Source: Paramecium pentaurelia
Taxonomy: Eukaryota; Ciliophora; Oligohymenophorea; Peniculida; Parameciidae
NCBI GenBank assembly: GCA_905183005.1
Contig: CAJJDO010000017.1
Coordinates: 622,892 to 686,891, forward strand
Direction of reading: 5' to 3'
Length of the DNA stretch: 64,000 nt
Shown here: positions 27,056-39,537 of the stretch, one piece after another
Layout: each line of letters begins with the position of its first letter
Numbering within the stretch: the first letter of the stretch is position 1
The notes under the pieces: generated by a model
Databases searched by the model: none
The model's input: only the letters and a program-made list of their open reading frames with translations
Told to the model about the DNA's origin: nothing
Position numbers and translations under genes: made by a program

Positions 27056-30000
27056 ATGAATCAAATTTATCAATCTAGGATATAATTTATTTAGGATACC
27101 TTAAAATTTGATCCTTATTTATTTAAAGTATTTTACAAATATGTGTTTATTGAAAAGTAATTGATGAAATTAGACTTTGAAAAATAATAATATCAATAAG
27201 ATTTGAGAAATATAATTCAATTATTTATAATGTAATACTTACATTAAAAGGACAGGAATTATTACATATCTAATATACTAATGGTATTAATTATAGGAAA
27301 ATGGATAATAAGATATAGAATAATTATTAAAATAAATAACCATCTAAAAATAAAAAAAATACTTCGAATTCTAAGATATAAATATCAATAAGAATTTAAA
27401 TAATGTGAAAATGAATTACTTTAACATAAGATTAAAATTCATTAGATATTCTAAAAAAATGATGAGTTTTTTAATTACGAAAATTTTTATAGCTGTTTAA
27501 TAAATAATCAAATATTATAATAAGATAATGGAAATCTTAAGTGGAAAAGATTATATTTTAAAAGTTTCAAATGATATTGATGATTATGAAGATGAAGAAC
27601 TAATATTAGCTATTCTAAATATCACATCAGATGAATACATGAATACAATTGTAAAATTAAAAGGTTATGGATAAAAAAATTTATGTGCCAATATTATTGA
27701 AGAATCAGAAATGTTTTACTAATGCTTCGATTGCAGTAAAGATATTAATCAAGCCATTTGTAGAGAGTGCTTTATTCCTAAAAATCATAAAAGTAAATTA
27801 AATATTATAATTATAGATCATGCTGTATTTTTAGAGTAAATTCAATCTGAAATGCCAGGATATTGTGATTGTGGTGATACAATGATTTTTGAAACTGGTT
27901 CAATATGTCCTTAACATAATCATTTTTAACAAAAGTTTAAGAATGTTTAATTAGGTTGTAATTAAAATTATTGATATTAGATGATAAAGTTATTAAAAAA
28001 TATGAATAATTTCTAATGATTGCCTTTGGATTATTATAAAAGAAATTTGAATTAATAGTTGATTATCCTAATGATTTATTAAAGAATATAGAAAATATAA
28101 TTGAAAGTCTTAATGATGATATTTTGAAGAATTATTTAAATTCTCATAAAATTCATTTCTAATTAATTTAGGATTCTATAAATTAAGCAAAATAAATTCA
28201 TAAATTAATATTGAAATGTTTAGAAATTATCACAACTGATAATATAGTCTGGAGTTCTTTAACAGCTAAAATCTTAAAGTAGGAGTTTAAATGTAAAATA
28301 CAAGATAACACAATTGGATCAATTTCACTTTTGGAGTATTATATTAAATATAGTGCACATTTATTTGGATCACTCAAATTTGAATAAGATATTTCAATCT
28401 TTTTTCCTTTATTCTTTTAAGAGGATGAATTTAGAACACATCTTGTTAAAATTGTTATATAAAACTTTTAGAGATTGTATCTTCTGATTCATTCTTACAA
28501 ATTAACTACAATTAAAAACGAAGAATTCTAATTTTAAATATATTAAGAAATTAATGATTAAAAATTAGCTATTTTAATTTAGCAAATACTTGCTTGTAAC
28601 TAAATCTAATAAATTGTGTCTGAAAATATAATAATTAAGAGTAAAATTGCAGAAAAGTTTTATTTTTTTATTTAAAGAGGCTACATTGAAATTCTGAAGT
28701 TATACTAAAATATCAAAACTCCAATATGCTATAATCTATTTGATAATATCTCAGATATGCTCTTAAAAATGTAATAATGATTAATAATTTAGTCAATTAA
28801 CTAATTATGCTTCTTTGGAATTTACTGAAACTATTTGTTGTTTTTTAGAAATGATGGGTAGATGTAAAAAAGGTCTTAAGGGATTAGTTAATTAGATTCA
28901 CGAAATCCTTTCAATAGATATTCATTCCTTTTAATCACAAATATTAAATCCAAATTCTTAAGGGTTTTAGAAATTATTAAATTAATCATTATTGATTTAT
29001 TCATTAACTAGGAGAAATCCATGTTAGCAAATGAACAAATCAAATTTAGAATCTCATCTAAATGAAGAGGATGAATTATCTACAAATTATTTATTAATTC
29101 TATTAATAACAAATTTATCCTCATTTAGATGTGATTTAAAATCTATGATGTTGGCTATTGGGGATTTAAATTCATATGAAGTTTAAAATATATAAAGAAT
29201 AATCTTACATTATTACCTAAATAGTTTAGTAACAGTATTCAATTTAAAATATTAATCTTCACTGCAATTAATCTTATCTAATTTAGTCTTAAGTGATAGA
29301 AATTTTATAACTGTTTTATCTATATACTTAATGAATTTTTCAAATTCTAAATAAGCATATGATGATATACTAGAGATTAGTGGATAAAATAGTAAATAAT
29401 TAAGACTAATTATGGGTCATATATTAAAAAGGGCTATTTTAAATTATTTGATTGTTTTAGATAACATTTACTACTAAGGGAAATAAAACTTATTGAAGGA
29501 TTTAGAAGATGAAGTATCCCTTTAAAAGGTGGATTTAGCCTATATCTAAATTTATGCTTTTCTATTTTAAGAATAGGGAATCAATGACATTATTTAGTTT
29601 TATATTGAAATAGCATCCCATCTTAAATAAAACAGAAATTCAGGTTTGTTAATTTGTACAATTGCTTAAACAGATAACGATTTAATATAATGTGTTGGAA
29701 ACATTATTGGAAATTAATTAAATATTTAATTATAAAAAGGATTGCATAAATTATTTTAAACAATATTTTATTCTTAAACATTTTATTAATTGAATGAAAT
29801 GAAGAGTATACTTAAATCATTTATTAATGAAAGTTTTAAAGATTTTGAAAGTTTGATTTTGTATTCTTGTGAAAGAAATTAAGATAATGGTTAATTGTAA
29901 TTAAAAAAAGAAATTAAATTACCTATTTATGAACCAATTTATGCTTCATAAAATTAAGAAATTAAAGACAAAATTAATGATAAATTATAAATGTAGAATG

Positions 30001-31858
30001 ATAAGTTTGCTGAATTGTTTGGATCCTCATTATAATATGAATTATAATATTATAATACAGATAAATCAACTCTTACTAATATTAGATATGAAATACTTAA
30101 AGCAATATCAAATGATAATTAATAGTATTTACTAAATAGCATTTTAAATGATTTGTAAAATACTTTTTAATCAAATTTGGAATATAATATAATAGTAAAT
30201 CAATCAATTAAGATTTTACAAGAAAATGCCATATATATTAATTTGTTAATTTTATCTAATTCATTTTTTAAATCCTCTAATATTATCATTTAATAAAGAT
30301 TGGATAAAATTTTACATTATTGCTAAACAATTTTATCAAATTAAAAAATTAATAATACATAAAAGTACTTTTTTCAAGTCTACTGCTCAAGATTAGAAAA
30401 TTAGAACTTAATTTAAAAATTGGATGAAGTCAATCATCATTAATAATAATAATCTAAATCTTAAAAGCATCAATAATATAAATAATAATTACAATTAAAA
30501 TTCAATTAAATGAAGAATAATTTTAATAACAAAATTAATAATAATGAATAACCTATAGAAGAAATTGATGAAAAATGTTTATTATGTAAATTACCATTCG
30601 AAAAAGAGGATCAATAATACTTACCAATTTTAATTTAATACACAAATATCTATTAATATTTACATATTTTTTAAATTTAACCTACTAAAGAAATCAATAT
30701 TTTATCAGTACATGTTTCAAATTGTAATCATATTTTTCATGCTGAATGCTTGAAACAATAAATAAATACTTTTAATGATAAGAATCTAAAATTTTTTTAA
30801 TGCCCTTTTTGTCATTCTCCTTATAATTTCATGTTACCATATTCAAATAAAAGTTAATATATAGAAATTTAACAATTTTAATTTTCAATTGAAGCTTTCT
30901 TAGAATCACTCTTCAACAACAATTTAGAAATTTTTGAGAAAAATTTTGACAATTAGGAATTTGATGGTTATTAATTTCTAGATATAATTTTATCTTAAAT
31001 ATTATGTAATTTAACATTCTAATTATTGAGTGATTTAGAGAATTTTATTTAAAAGAATCAACATCTATTTATATAAAAAATTATAGATTAGATGAGATCA
31101 TTATATAAAAATTCAGTTTCTAATCTAATTGAAAACATTAAATTAAATGAAACTGAAATGTTATTTCAAATTTTAAAATTAATTTACACTCACCTGATAA
31201 AAGAACATAATATTTATAATTTTTAGTAAAAGCTTTCAATATTACTAAATCCAAACTTTGAATTGGCTAAAATATTATTTGTAGTATTTACATAAAGAAA
31301 AATTAATATATAAATTAATAATAGATTATTACCTTATGACATTTAAATAATTAAGGATTAATTCAAAAAAGAATTATTTAATGTCTTAACAAATAATTAT
31401 GGTTCATTCTTAGATTAGAATTACTTACTTCCTTGTTAAAAGAAAAATTGTTAATTTCCTAAATTAAAATTAGAATCTAAATTTCAAGGATAATATATTT
31501 GTCTTATATGTTTCAAAAAAATGTGCCCTGGATATTGTGGTAAACTTAAGCATGTATATATATATAAACATTTATATTTTAGCATAATCTCGGAAATGTA
31601 TATAGACACTCCCAGAAGAAACATTTTAGGAAATGTGTATTCCTTGATATTGAAAAAAGCTAAGTTTTATTAATATATTCCCCTTTTTATTAGATTATGC
31701 CCAATACTCTATTTACTGATAAAATAGGAGATTCACCTATCAAGGGTCCATATCCAATGCAACATTATAAGAAATTTTAATTAAATATGAAAACATTGGA
31801 TCAAATATTTGAGATAATTATAGAAGAGAAGTACATAAACAAATTTCTTGAAATTTGA
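27056..31858 (+). CDS. UBR-box / RING E3 ubiquitin ligase (N-recognin family)
   Basis: The frame from ATG 27056 to TGA 31856 closes as 1569 codons after removing introns of 19 nt (27232-27250), 26 nt (27955-27980), 22 nt (28771-28792) and 29 nt (31554-31582). A UBR box lies at ~residues 204-285 (nt ~27685-27920). Its zinc ligands are in order: C..C..., ICRECF, H, GYCDCGDTMIFETGSICPQH. This is the zinc fold that recognises N-degrons. A RING-H2-like domain is at ~residues 1150-1235 (nt ~30565-30830): KCLLC, CNHIFHAEC, QCPFCH. A C-terminal Cys/His region (CLICFKKMCPGYC ... HSQKKHF, FLDIEKSQVLLIYS) resembles the UBR1 autoinhibitory tail. These imply a cytosolic E3 of the Arg/N-degron pathway. The 19-nt intron is at the lower size limit; the alternative start is ATG 27528, which would drop ~155 N-terminal residues. 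Confidence 0.87.
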
Positions 31859-33658
31859 TTAATTTTATGAACCTTTATGTTCAATACAAATTTTATTTAT
31901 AAATTCTATTAATTTATCAATTAAAATATGAAAAAACATTATTGTAATTTTTTAAAATAGGAAACTTGAGAATTTAAAAATTTGTTAAATAATAATTATA
32001 TAAAATGAAAATTGAGTTAATTAATCATTATTAATTAATACAATTATAATTTTTCAGTCAATATTTTATGTTTACAATTAATTTTGGTTAAATATTAGTA
32101 CTTTTTTAAAAATAAAAATACTAGACTTAAACTTTATTATCTATTACATTTCTTAAATTTATATAAATATAATTGCTTTTAAACTGAGATTTGAATTTCC
32201 CCCAATTTCCATATTGATGAATTAGGAGAATAAATCAAGAGTTAGATTGAAAATAAAGAGATTTTTTATAACATTTTAATTAATAACCCCACTTAATTTA
32301 AGAGTATATTTCATTATGTTTTAGCTTATCAATGTAGGAAATCAATTTTAAAGATACATAAGGGTTCTTATTTTCCATTTATTTCTTAGACATTTTATTT
32401 CTTTTTCTTTAATTTCTAAAAGTAATATTTTGCCCAATAATTAATCCAAAAATTTACCATCCTTTTGACCATTATATGATTATTATGTAGATTTTTTTTT
32501 AATTTTACAACTTTTAATCTCAAAAACTTGATAATATGTTGATGATAAGGTAAAATTATTTATAATAAGTAATAAGTTTATATTTCATTTTTCTTTATCT
32601 TTTAAAATATTAAATAGAATAAATTCAGTAAAACATTGATGCAAAATTTAAATATTGAAAACTAAATCAAATAAAAATAATCTGATTCGTTTATTAGAAA
32701 TTCGTATAAAAGATGAAAATAATTGAATTAAATTCATATTCATACTAAGTTTCTCAACTATGTTAATGAAAATAAAAAATAAATAAAAATTTTCAGGAAT
32801 GGAAGTAGTTATCTAATATTAAATCAAATCCGTACTATATAGTTTCTATAATATTTAGGGTTAAGATTGAAATTCAATTCATAGACATATAAATTATATT
32901 AACATTAAAAATATATATATGCACTATTTTGAATCTGTTCGTAAAATCTTTGAAGGTTATAATATATAATAATACAATAAGATACTTCTAAAATAGAAAA
33001 GCAAATATTTGTTCATTATTTATTGTATAAGAAATTAATTATATAAGAATGTTAAGAGAATTAATAAATAAAAAGCAGCTGCTAATCTTGCAATTATTTT
33101 TTATAATAACATCAAAGTCACCACAATTAACCCACTGTTGAAACCTAATTATTATATGTATTAAATCTCATATATTAATTGTTTAATTCAAATAAAGTCA
33201 CCATTATTCAAACATAGATATGTTAATTTTTATTATTATTTAGATAAAATTTTGAGACAATAAACTATTTTCTTTGGTGCTCAAATTTAGTCATAATTTT
33301 TTTATTGAATATCCATAAAAATGGCATAAATTTTAATATATTAGATTTATAAAAAAATTAAAGATTTGAAATAATTTATGGATAATTAAATAACAAAGAT
33401 TTAATTAGCCCTTTTAAATCACTTCATTCAATCCATAATATAAGTCCATAAAAATAAGGATTAAAAAATAAATTATTGAAAAGAATTACAAAAGACTAAC
33501 AATAATATTAAACTAAAGTTCTTAATTTTCAACCTTCTAAAATTAAGAACTTTGGGAATTATAATGATGCAATTTAATATGAAATGAAATTCAAATAATT
33601 AATAATATAATAAAAATTTAAGTTTTATTACATTAATATAGCATAATAAATAAAATAA
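31859..33658. other. AT-rich spacer with one strong hairpin
   Basis: No gene could be supported. Two short similar phrases (aaagtcaccacaatt at ~33114 and aaagtcaccattatt at ~33194) occur 80 bp apart. The hairpin at 33515-33553 is listed separately. Confidence 0.45.
33515..33553. repeat. Perfect 15-bp inverted repeat with 9-nt loop
   Basis: AAAGTTCTTAATTTT (33515-33529) and its exact reverse complement AAAATTAAGAACTTT (33539-33553) are separated by caaccttct. It lies between the UBR gene and the alpha-tubulin locus, outside any coding region. A 15-bp perfect stem is notable even in AT-rich DNA. It could be a terminator-like hairpin for convergent transcripts or a trace of a small inverted-repeat element. 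Confidence 0.7.
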
Positions 33659-34678
33659 ATATAATTATTATTTGATGATAAATATTCATGTTTCTGTTTT
33701 TTCTTTTAAATATTCTTCAAATATTTCAGAATCTGCTTACTCATAATCCTTTTATAAGCTTGCTAATCCTTCTCTTGCTTCTACGAATTCTCCTTCCTCC
33801 ATCCCCTCTTATAGATACCAATACACAAAGGCTTTTTATGCAAACATTAAATCATATTAATGGCATAGTTTTGAAAAGATTTAAGTTATTGCTGTTGTAT
33901 TTGAAATCATACATGCAGATCGTAAAACTTTACATATATCATCTTCTTGTAAGGTTTATTGAACTTGGTGATTAATTCCTACCCTAAAGCATGTCGGAAC
34001 CCAATCAACAAATGTAATAGTTTTTTAAGTTTTTAATTATGAGATTGAATAGCTTACATCTTTAGGAATGATATCTCCTCTATACAATATTGATAATGAC
34101 ATATATTTCCTCTATCTTGGATCGCATTTCACCATCATATTTTCTGTTTCAAAAGCAAGTTTTGAAATTTCAACAGTCGAAAGTTACACATGGTCCATCT
34201 TGAAATGAGTTATTATAGGAGCATAAGAGGAAATCAAAAATTTGAAGATGGGATAGGGAACAAGGGAAGTTTGCAATTCTGATATATCAGTAAATAGTGC
34301 TCCATTAAATCTCATATCTACTGTTATTTATGAAATCACTTGAGCTATCATCCTATTCAAATTAGAATATTTTGGTGTTTCAATGTCAAGACTATTCTTA
34401 CATATATCATAAATTGCTTAATTATCCATAGGTATACAAACATCAGCATGTTCTAATAAAGATTAAGTTGCAAAAATAGAATTATAGGGTTCAACCATAG
34501 AAACAGAAGTTTCTGGTGATGGATAAATATTTATACTCAATCTAGATTTTTTATTATAATCATCTGATAATTTTTCAAATAACAATGTACCTAAACCAGA
34601 ACCTGTCCCTCCACCAACTGAATTGAACATCATAAATCCTTAAACTGAAGAACAATTATCAGCAAGCATTCTGATTCT
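33659..34678. repeat. Exact 1,020-bp duplicate of 34740-35759, probable assembly artefact
   Basis: The block matches 34740-35759 as far as I can read. It ends precisely at the N gap, and its partner begins precisely after that gap. This is the pattern expected when two overlapping contig ends are joined with Ns rather than merged. If so, only one copy exists in the genome. Confidence 0.85.
33686..34678 (-). pseudogene. Duplicate 3' two-thirds of alpha-tubulin, cut by the gap
   Basis: Identical to the C-terminal ~331 codons of the complete alpha-tubulin at 34767-36116, with the same TGA (33686-33688). It stops at the N gap in the middle of the coding sequence. It should not be counted as a second gene unless long reads confirm a tandem copy. 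Its own downstream flank (33558-33658) is the true downstream sequence of the locus if the copies are collapsed. Confidence 0.8.
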
Positions 34679-34739
34679 NNNNNNNNNNNNNNNNNNNNNN
34701 NNNNNNNNNNNNNNNNNNNNNNNNNNNNNNNNNNNNNNN
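34679..34739. other. Assembly gap, 61 N
   Basis: The only ambiguous bases in the window. The flanking blocks are identical, so the gap probably has negative true length (an overlap). Confidence 1.
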
Positions 34740-34766
34740 ATATAATTATTATTTGATGATAAATAT

Positions 34767-36116
34767 TCATGTTTCTGTTTTTTCTTTTAAATATTCTTCA
34801 AATATTTCAGAATCTGCTTACTCATAATCCTTTTATAAGCTTGCTAATCCTTCTCTTGCTTCTACGAATTCTCCTTCCTCCATCCCCTCTTATAGATACC
34901 AATACACAAAGGCTTTTTATGCAAACATTAAATCATATTAATGGCATAGTTTTGAAAAGATTTAAGTTATTGCTGTTGTATTTGAAATCATACATGCAGA
35001 TCGTAAAACTTTACATATATCATCTTCTTGTAAGGTTTATTGAACTTGGTGATTAATTCCTACCCTAAAGCATGTCGGAACCCAATCAACAAATGTAATA
35101 GTTTTTTAAGTTTTTAATTATGAGATTGAATAGCTTACATCTTTAGGAATGATATCTCCTCTATACAATATTGATAATGACATATATTTCCTCTATCTTG
35201 GATCGCATTTCACCATCATATTTTCTGTTTCAAAAGCAAGTTTTGAAATTTCAACAGTCGAAAGTTACACATGGTCCATCTTGAAATGAGTTATTATAGG
35301 AGCATAAGAGGAAATCAAAAATTTGAAGATGGGATAGGGAACAAGGGAAGTTTGCAATTCTGATATATCAGTAAATAGTGCTCCATTAAATCTCATATCT
35401 ACTGTTATTTATGAAATCACTTGAGCTATCATCCTATTCAAATTAGAATATTTTGGTGTTTCAATGTCAAGACTATTCTTACATATATCATAAATTGCTT
35501 AATTATCCATAGGTATACAAACATCAGCATGTTCTAATAAAGATTAAGTTGCAAAAATAGAATTATAGGGTTCAACCATAGAAACAGAAGTTTCTGGTGA
35601 TGGATAAATATTTATACTCAATCTAGATTTTTTATTATAATCATCTGATAATTTTTCAAATAACAATGTACCTAAACCAGAACCTGTCCCTCCACCAACT
35701 GAATTGAACATCATAAATCCTTAAACTGAAGAACAATTATCAGCAAGCATTCTGATTCTTTCCAAACATATATCACCATAATCTTTGCCAATAGAATAAT
35801 GACCTCTTGCAAAATTGTTAGCAGCACCCTCTTTCCCAGAAATAAATTAGTTTTGGCTAAACATAGCCTTAAATTTACTAGTTTTCACTTAATCTATTTA
35901 AGTAGATTCTAAATCCACAAATATAGATCTTGGAACTAGTTTCTAATGATCAGATTCATAAAAAAATGTTTTTAATGCATCATTTATTCCTATAACTTAT
36001 GGATTGATCATCTATCCATCAGACTAAATCTAATGCTCTAGACAGAACAATTCCCAACATGCATTTCCAACCTATATTCCTCCCTATCCAACTTAAATTG
36101 TAATTATTTCTTTCAT
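34767..36116 (-). CDS. Divergent alpha-tubulin isotype
   Basis: An intronless 449-residue frame runs from ATG 36116 to TGA 34767, the normal alpha-tubulin length. Family landmarks follow in order: GQGGIQVGNACWELFCLEH at the N-terminus, VPRSIFVDLE, ISGKE.AANNFARGHYSIGK, the GTP-binding loop VGGGTGSGLG, VEPYNSI, NLNRMIAQVIS, Glu in the DISELQTSLVPYP segment (the catalytic E254 region), MMVKCDPR.RKYM, YRGDIIPKDV, FVDWVPTCF and EGMEEGEFVEAREGL. It is much more divergent than axonemal alpha-tubulin. Residue 40, the acetylated lysine in conventional isotypes, is Gln. The tail ends in EEYLKEKTET and lacks both the acidic polyglutamylation stretch and the terminal Tyr. It would pair with beta-tubulin, perhaps in a specialised microtubule set. 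A GTPase-competent core and full length argue against a pseudogene. Confidence 0.92.
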
Positions 36117-37548
36117 TTTAAAGTGTTATTTTATTTAAACTCTTTAAATAATTATTTTCCATCAGCATATATCCATTTTATAAGTCGAAAATTCTTTTAG
36201 AGGGGATGGTTATTTTATAAAAGAAATATTAAGAAAAACAAAGTATAATGTCATAAATTTTTATAAATTAAATTATTTAATTAAAATAAAAATAAAAAAT
36301 GTTTTTGCAGAATTAAGTATTTTCATGACTCTTCTTAGAGTTGTTAAGTTTAAGTTTAAATAGCTGAACCCTTAATAATTTAAATTTATTAGAGAAATGA
36401 AAATATAATCTTCATTTATTAAATAAGAAAATTAAATGTTATTATCAGCTTTTAATTTAATAGAATCAAATGATTTTAGTTAAAATCAATAAAGATTTTA
36501 ATTTATTTTGCAGTCCTACTTGTATTTAATTAAATTCATTGAAATAATGGTTAACCTATAAATTTGGCAAGGCGAATTAATCAAATGGTTAATAGTATTT
36601 ATATTTCAAAATATTAATTAAATTTTAAGATGCTAAAGATTAATTGATTATGCAATTCACCATCCAATTGAAAAAACTGTTGAAATATAGTATTTGATGT
36701 TTTTTTTTGATAATATGTCAATCTGACTAATTATATTATATTAAATATATTAATAAATAATTCTTTTATTTATTGCATTCTAAAACTTATTTTTAAGATA
36801 AAAAGACTTGGAAAGTAATCATGATTGGATTCTTTGATATTTAAACTTATCATAAACTACTTTATAAGCAACTAGAAAACAAACTTTAAAATTTCAGTAA
36901 TAAAAGTAATATATGAGCAGAAAGAGCACTTTGATTTTGAAAAGTGATTAAAGAATACACATCTAAAGGGTTAAAAGTTTTTGATAAAGAATAAAGATTG
37001 AAGTTAGTATGCATAAGAAAGAGCTTGTGCTCGGTATGATTCCAAAAATTCAATATTAACTAATTGATATTTCTAAATAAAAAATATTAATTTGCTTATT
37101 CAGAATCCATTAAGATATTAATATAAAAATTTCAATTTAAATATTAATATCTTTGATTGTGATTATAAAACAATCAGATAGGTTCTTCAGATTATTTATA
37201 GAATAATAAACAAAATGCGATATTTATCAATAATTTAATCCTTTGAAGTGATATTAGAGATATTATATTACTGCTGAAAATAAGAAGTGCAAATAAAAAA
37301 ATAACTGAATTAAATTATTCCAATATCACTTATATTGAAAGAAGCAAAAATCAAGAAATTCCTTAAAATTCAAACATCTTAATTTTTTCTTTAATAATTT
37401 GATTAAAGAATATTAAATGATTATTAAAACTTTCAATTATTTGTTTTAATCTAAAAGTATTATCCTGAATCTGAAATCTACTTTCATAAATCATTGTTAT
37501 TTAAGAACTATTTAATGTGATAAAACACATAAATTATTTTTAATTATA
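36117..37548. other. AT-rich spacer between divergent genes
   Basis: Separates the divergent alpha-tubulin and SHIPPO genes and should carry both promoters. Short open stretches near 36990-37250 show no motif. Confidence 0.4.
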
Positions 37549-39537
37549 ATGTCTTAAATCGAAAATGAATTATTCGAACAACTTGAATATTTTAAAATCC
37601 CAGGGCCAGGAGCATATAATCCTTAACTCTAAGGATCAAATTCAAGTTATAAGTATTTATTAAATAACACCTAAGATTTGGGAATGAATAAAAATTAAAA
37701 GTATTTTCATTTTAGTTACCTCCCGATCGTAATGGACCATCTTACTTTAATCCTAGATTATTTAGCAATAATTAAGCTTTTCGGTTAATATATTATTGAT
37801 TAAATTAGTTTTTCCTCAAATTAAAAAGGGACCGATTATTATAATGAAATTCCTTCAGTAGGTTCTTATAAATTGCAAACAAGTTTTGATAATGGTATTG
37901 GTTATTCTTTTGGAAGGAAATTGCCTAAAGAATTTTTCTAATCTCAGCAAATAAATTAATCTTCAAAAGTGTTTGTTTACTATCCATAGTCAAATAAATA
38001 TTAGATGGGAAAATGGTTTGAGTAAATAAAGAAATTTTATTGTTTATTTAGGAATGATTAGAATAATAAGAATAACTATGAAAAGTTGGAATTGCAAATG
38101 GAATACTATCCTATGGAAGAGTATATTGGAAAAAAAGATGGATTGTGGGTTGGATGTATAAAAAAGTATATGAATATGGATATAATTTAGTTAATAATGT
38201 GAATTATTTGTAAAAGGTTAATATGAGAATGGCATAAAAATTGGAGAATGGAAATATTTTTGGAAAAAAAATCTTTGTTCTCCTTTTGAATTGATGTAAC
38301 ATTTTTTGAATATTATTATTTAGTTATGGAGGATCATATATTGAATAAAATGGATAATGGGTTGAGGTGGATGAAGGTATTAATGAGGAAAATATTTTAA
38401 AGAAATTGAAAAACTTTTATTTATTGGATCATTAAGAAATTAAAACAGTTGCTTCAGAGTTTTTAAGAACTCCAGATCCATTTTAAGTTTCATCTGAATA
38501 AGAAGTCAAATAAGAAATTTTGTCCTTTTAAAATTCAATTTGGTATATGGATTTTCAGTTTGAAAATGAAGAATTCTTAAGGAAATGTTTTGAGAAGGAT
38601 TTGAGTTACAGTTAAATATAAAATATTGTAACAAATGAAGATGAATTTAATGAAGTCAAAAATATAATATGGAATGATTATAAAATCATCAAAGAAACAC
38701 ATAAATAGTTTTCATTATAACATCCATCTGGAAATGTTTGGTCAATGCCATTTAGTATGATTTCAGCATTTGCATCTAAAACAAGATTGGTTGGCAATAA
38801 AACATATAAGATTGAAAATTTGAAACGACAATTTAAAGCAACTTGTATTGCTTCAATCGAAACTTAAAAAAAATATAGAAATCCTAAAATAGCATTATGC
38901 AGATATCAATTTATGGAATTTTTAGTGAGAGTTTCTATTGATAAATACTTGGAACAAAAATAAACAAATAATATAGTTGAATCTGTTTAAATGCTATTAG
39001 ATCAATGCCTACCTATCATGTAAAAATTCAATACACAAGAATGGAGAGAGATGAGGTACTTTAATGAATACTGTGATGATTGTTTAAAATATTACAAACC
39101 TTTGTTAAATAATCTGTATAATAAATATTGTATAAAATCAGAATAAGAGCAATTTATGAGCCTTGATTAATTTCATAAAATTTGTAATAAAGCAAATAAG
39201 AATTACAATTATAAATAAATAAATATGGTATTAAAATTATTCATATTAGGCATTCACTTTATCAATAAAGTCTTATATAGATGAATTAGAAAATGATGGT
39301 ATCATCTAAATGACTTTTATAGAATTTATGGAAGCATTAGCCAGATTTGCTGAAATAATTTCATTGCCTGCTTATAAAGATATGACTCATAAATAATGTA
39401 AATAGCAGCCATTGCATATCAAATTAGAAAGATTAATTAAACGTTTAGCATAAACTTGTGCATCTGAAGCATATAAATAACAATTTGGAAATCCTCAATA
39501 AAGTATATTTGATTTTCAACTTAATGATGATGATTGA
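37549..39537 (+). CDS. SHIPPO (STPGR) plus MORN-like ciliary protein, 5 introns
   Basis: The frame from ATG 37549 to TGA 39535 closes at 622 codons after removing introns of 23, 25, 25, 28 and 22 nt. The N-terminus has SHIPPO/STPGR-type repeats: IPGPGAYNPQLQ, PPDRNGPSYFNPRLF and IPSVGSYKL...YSFGRKLP. These mark outer-dense-fibre and microtubule-inner proteins of cilia. The middle has one to two MORN-like units of the ciliate style (GKKDGLWVG; GQYENGIKIGEWKYFW; YGGSYIEQNGQWVEVDE). The C-terminal ~370 residues hold helix-rich blocks ending in IQMTFIEFMEALARFAE, a segment like those at the ends of EF-hand-related ciliary proteins. A role in or along axonemal microtubules is inferred. Intron boundaries were chosen because each restores a recognisable motif across the junction. 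Confidence 0.8.

Noticed and set aside
33688..35056. Two identical 95-codon plus-strand frames
   Set aside because: They are antisense to the alpha-tubulin C-terminus and appear twice only because of the duplicated block.
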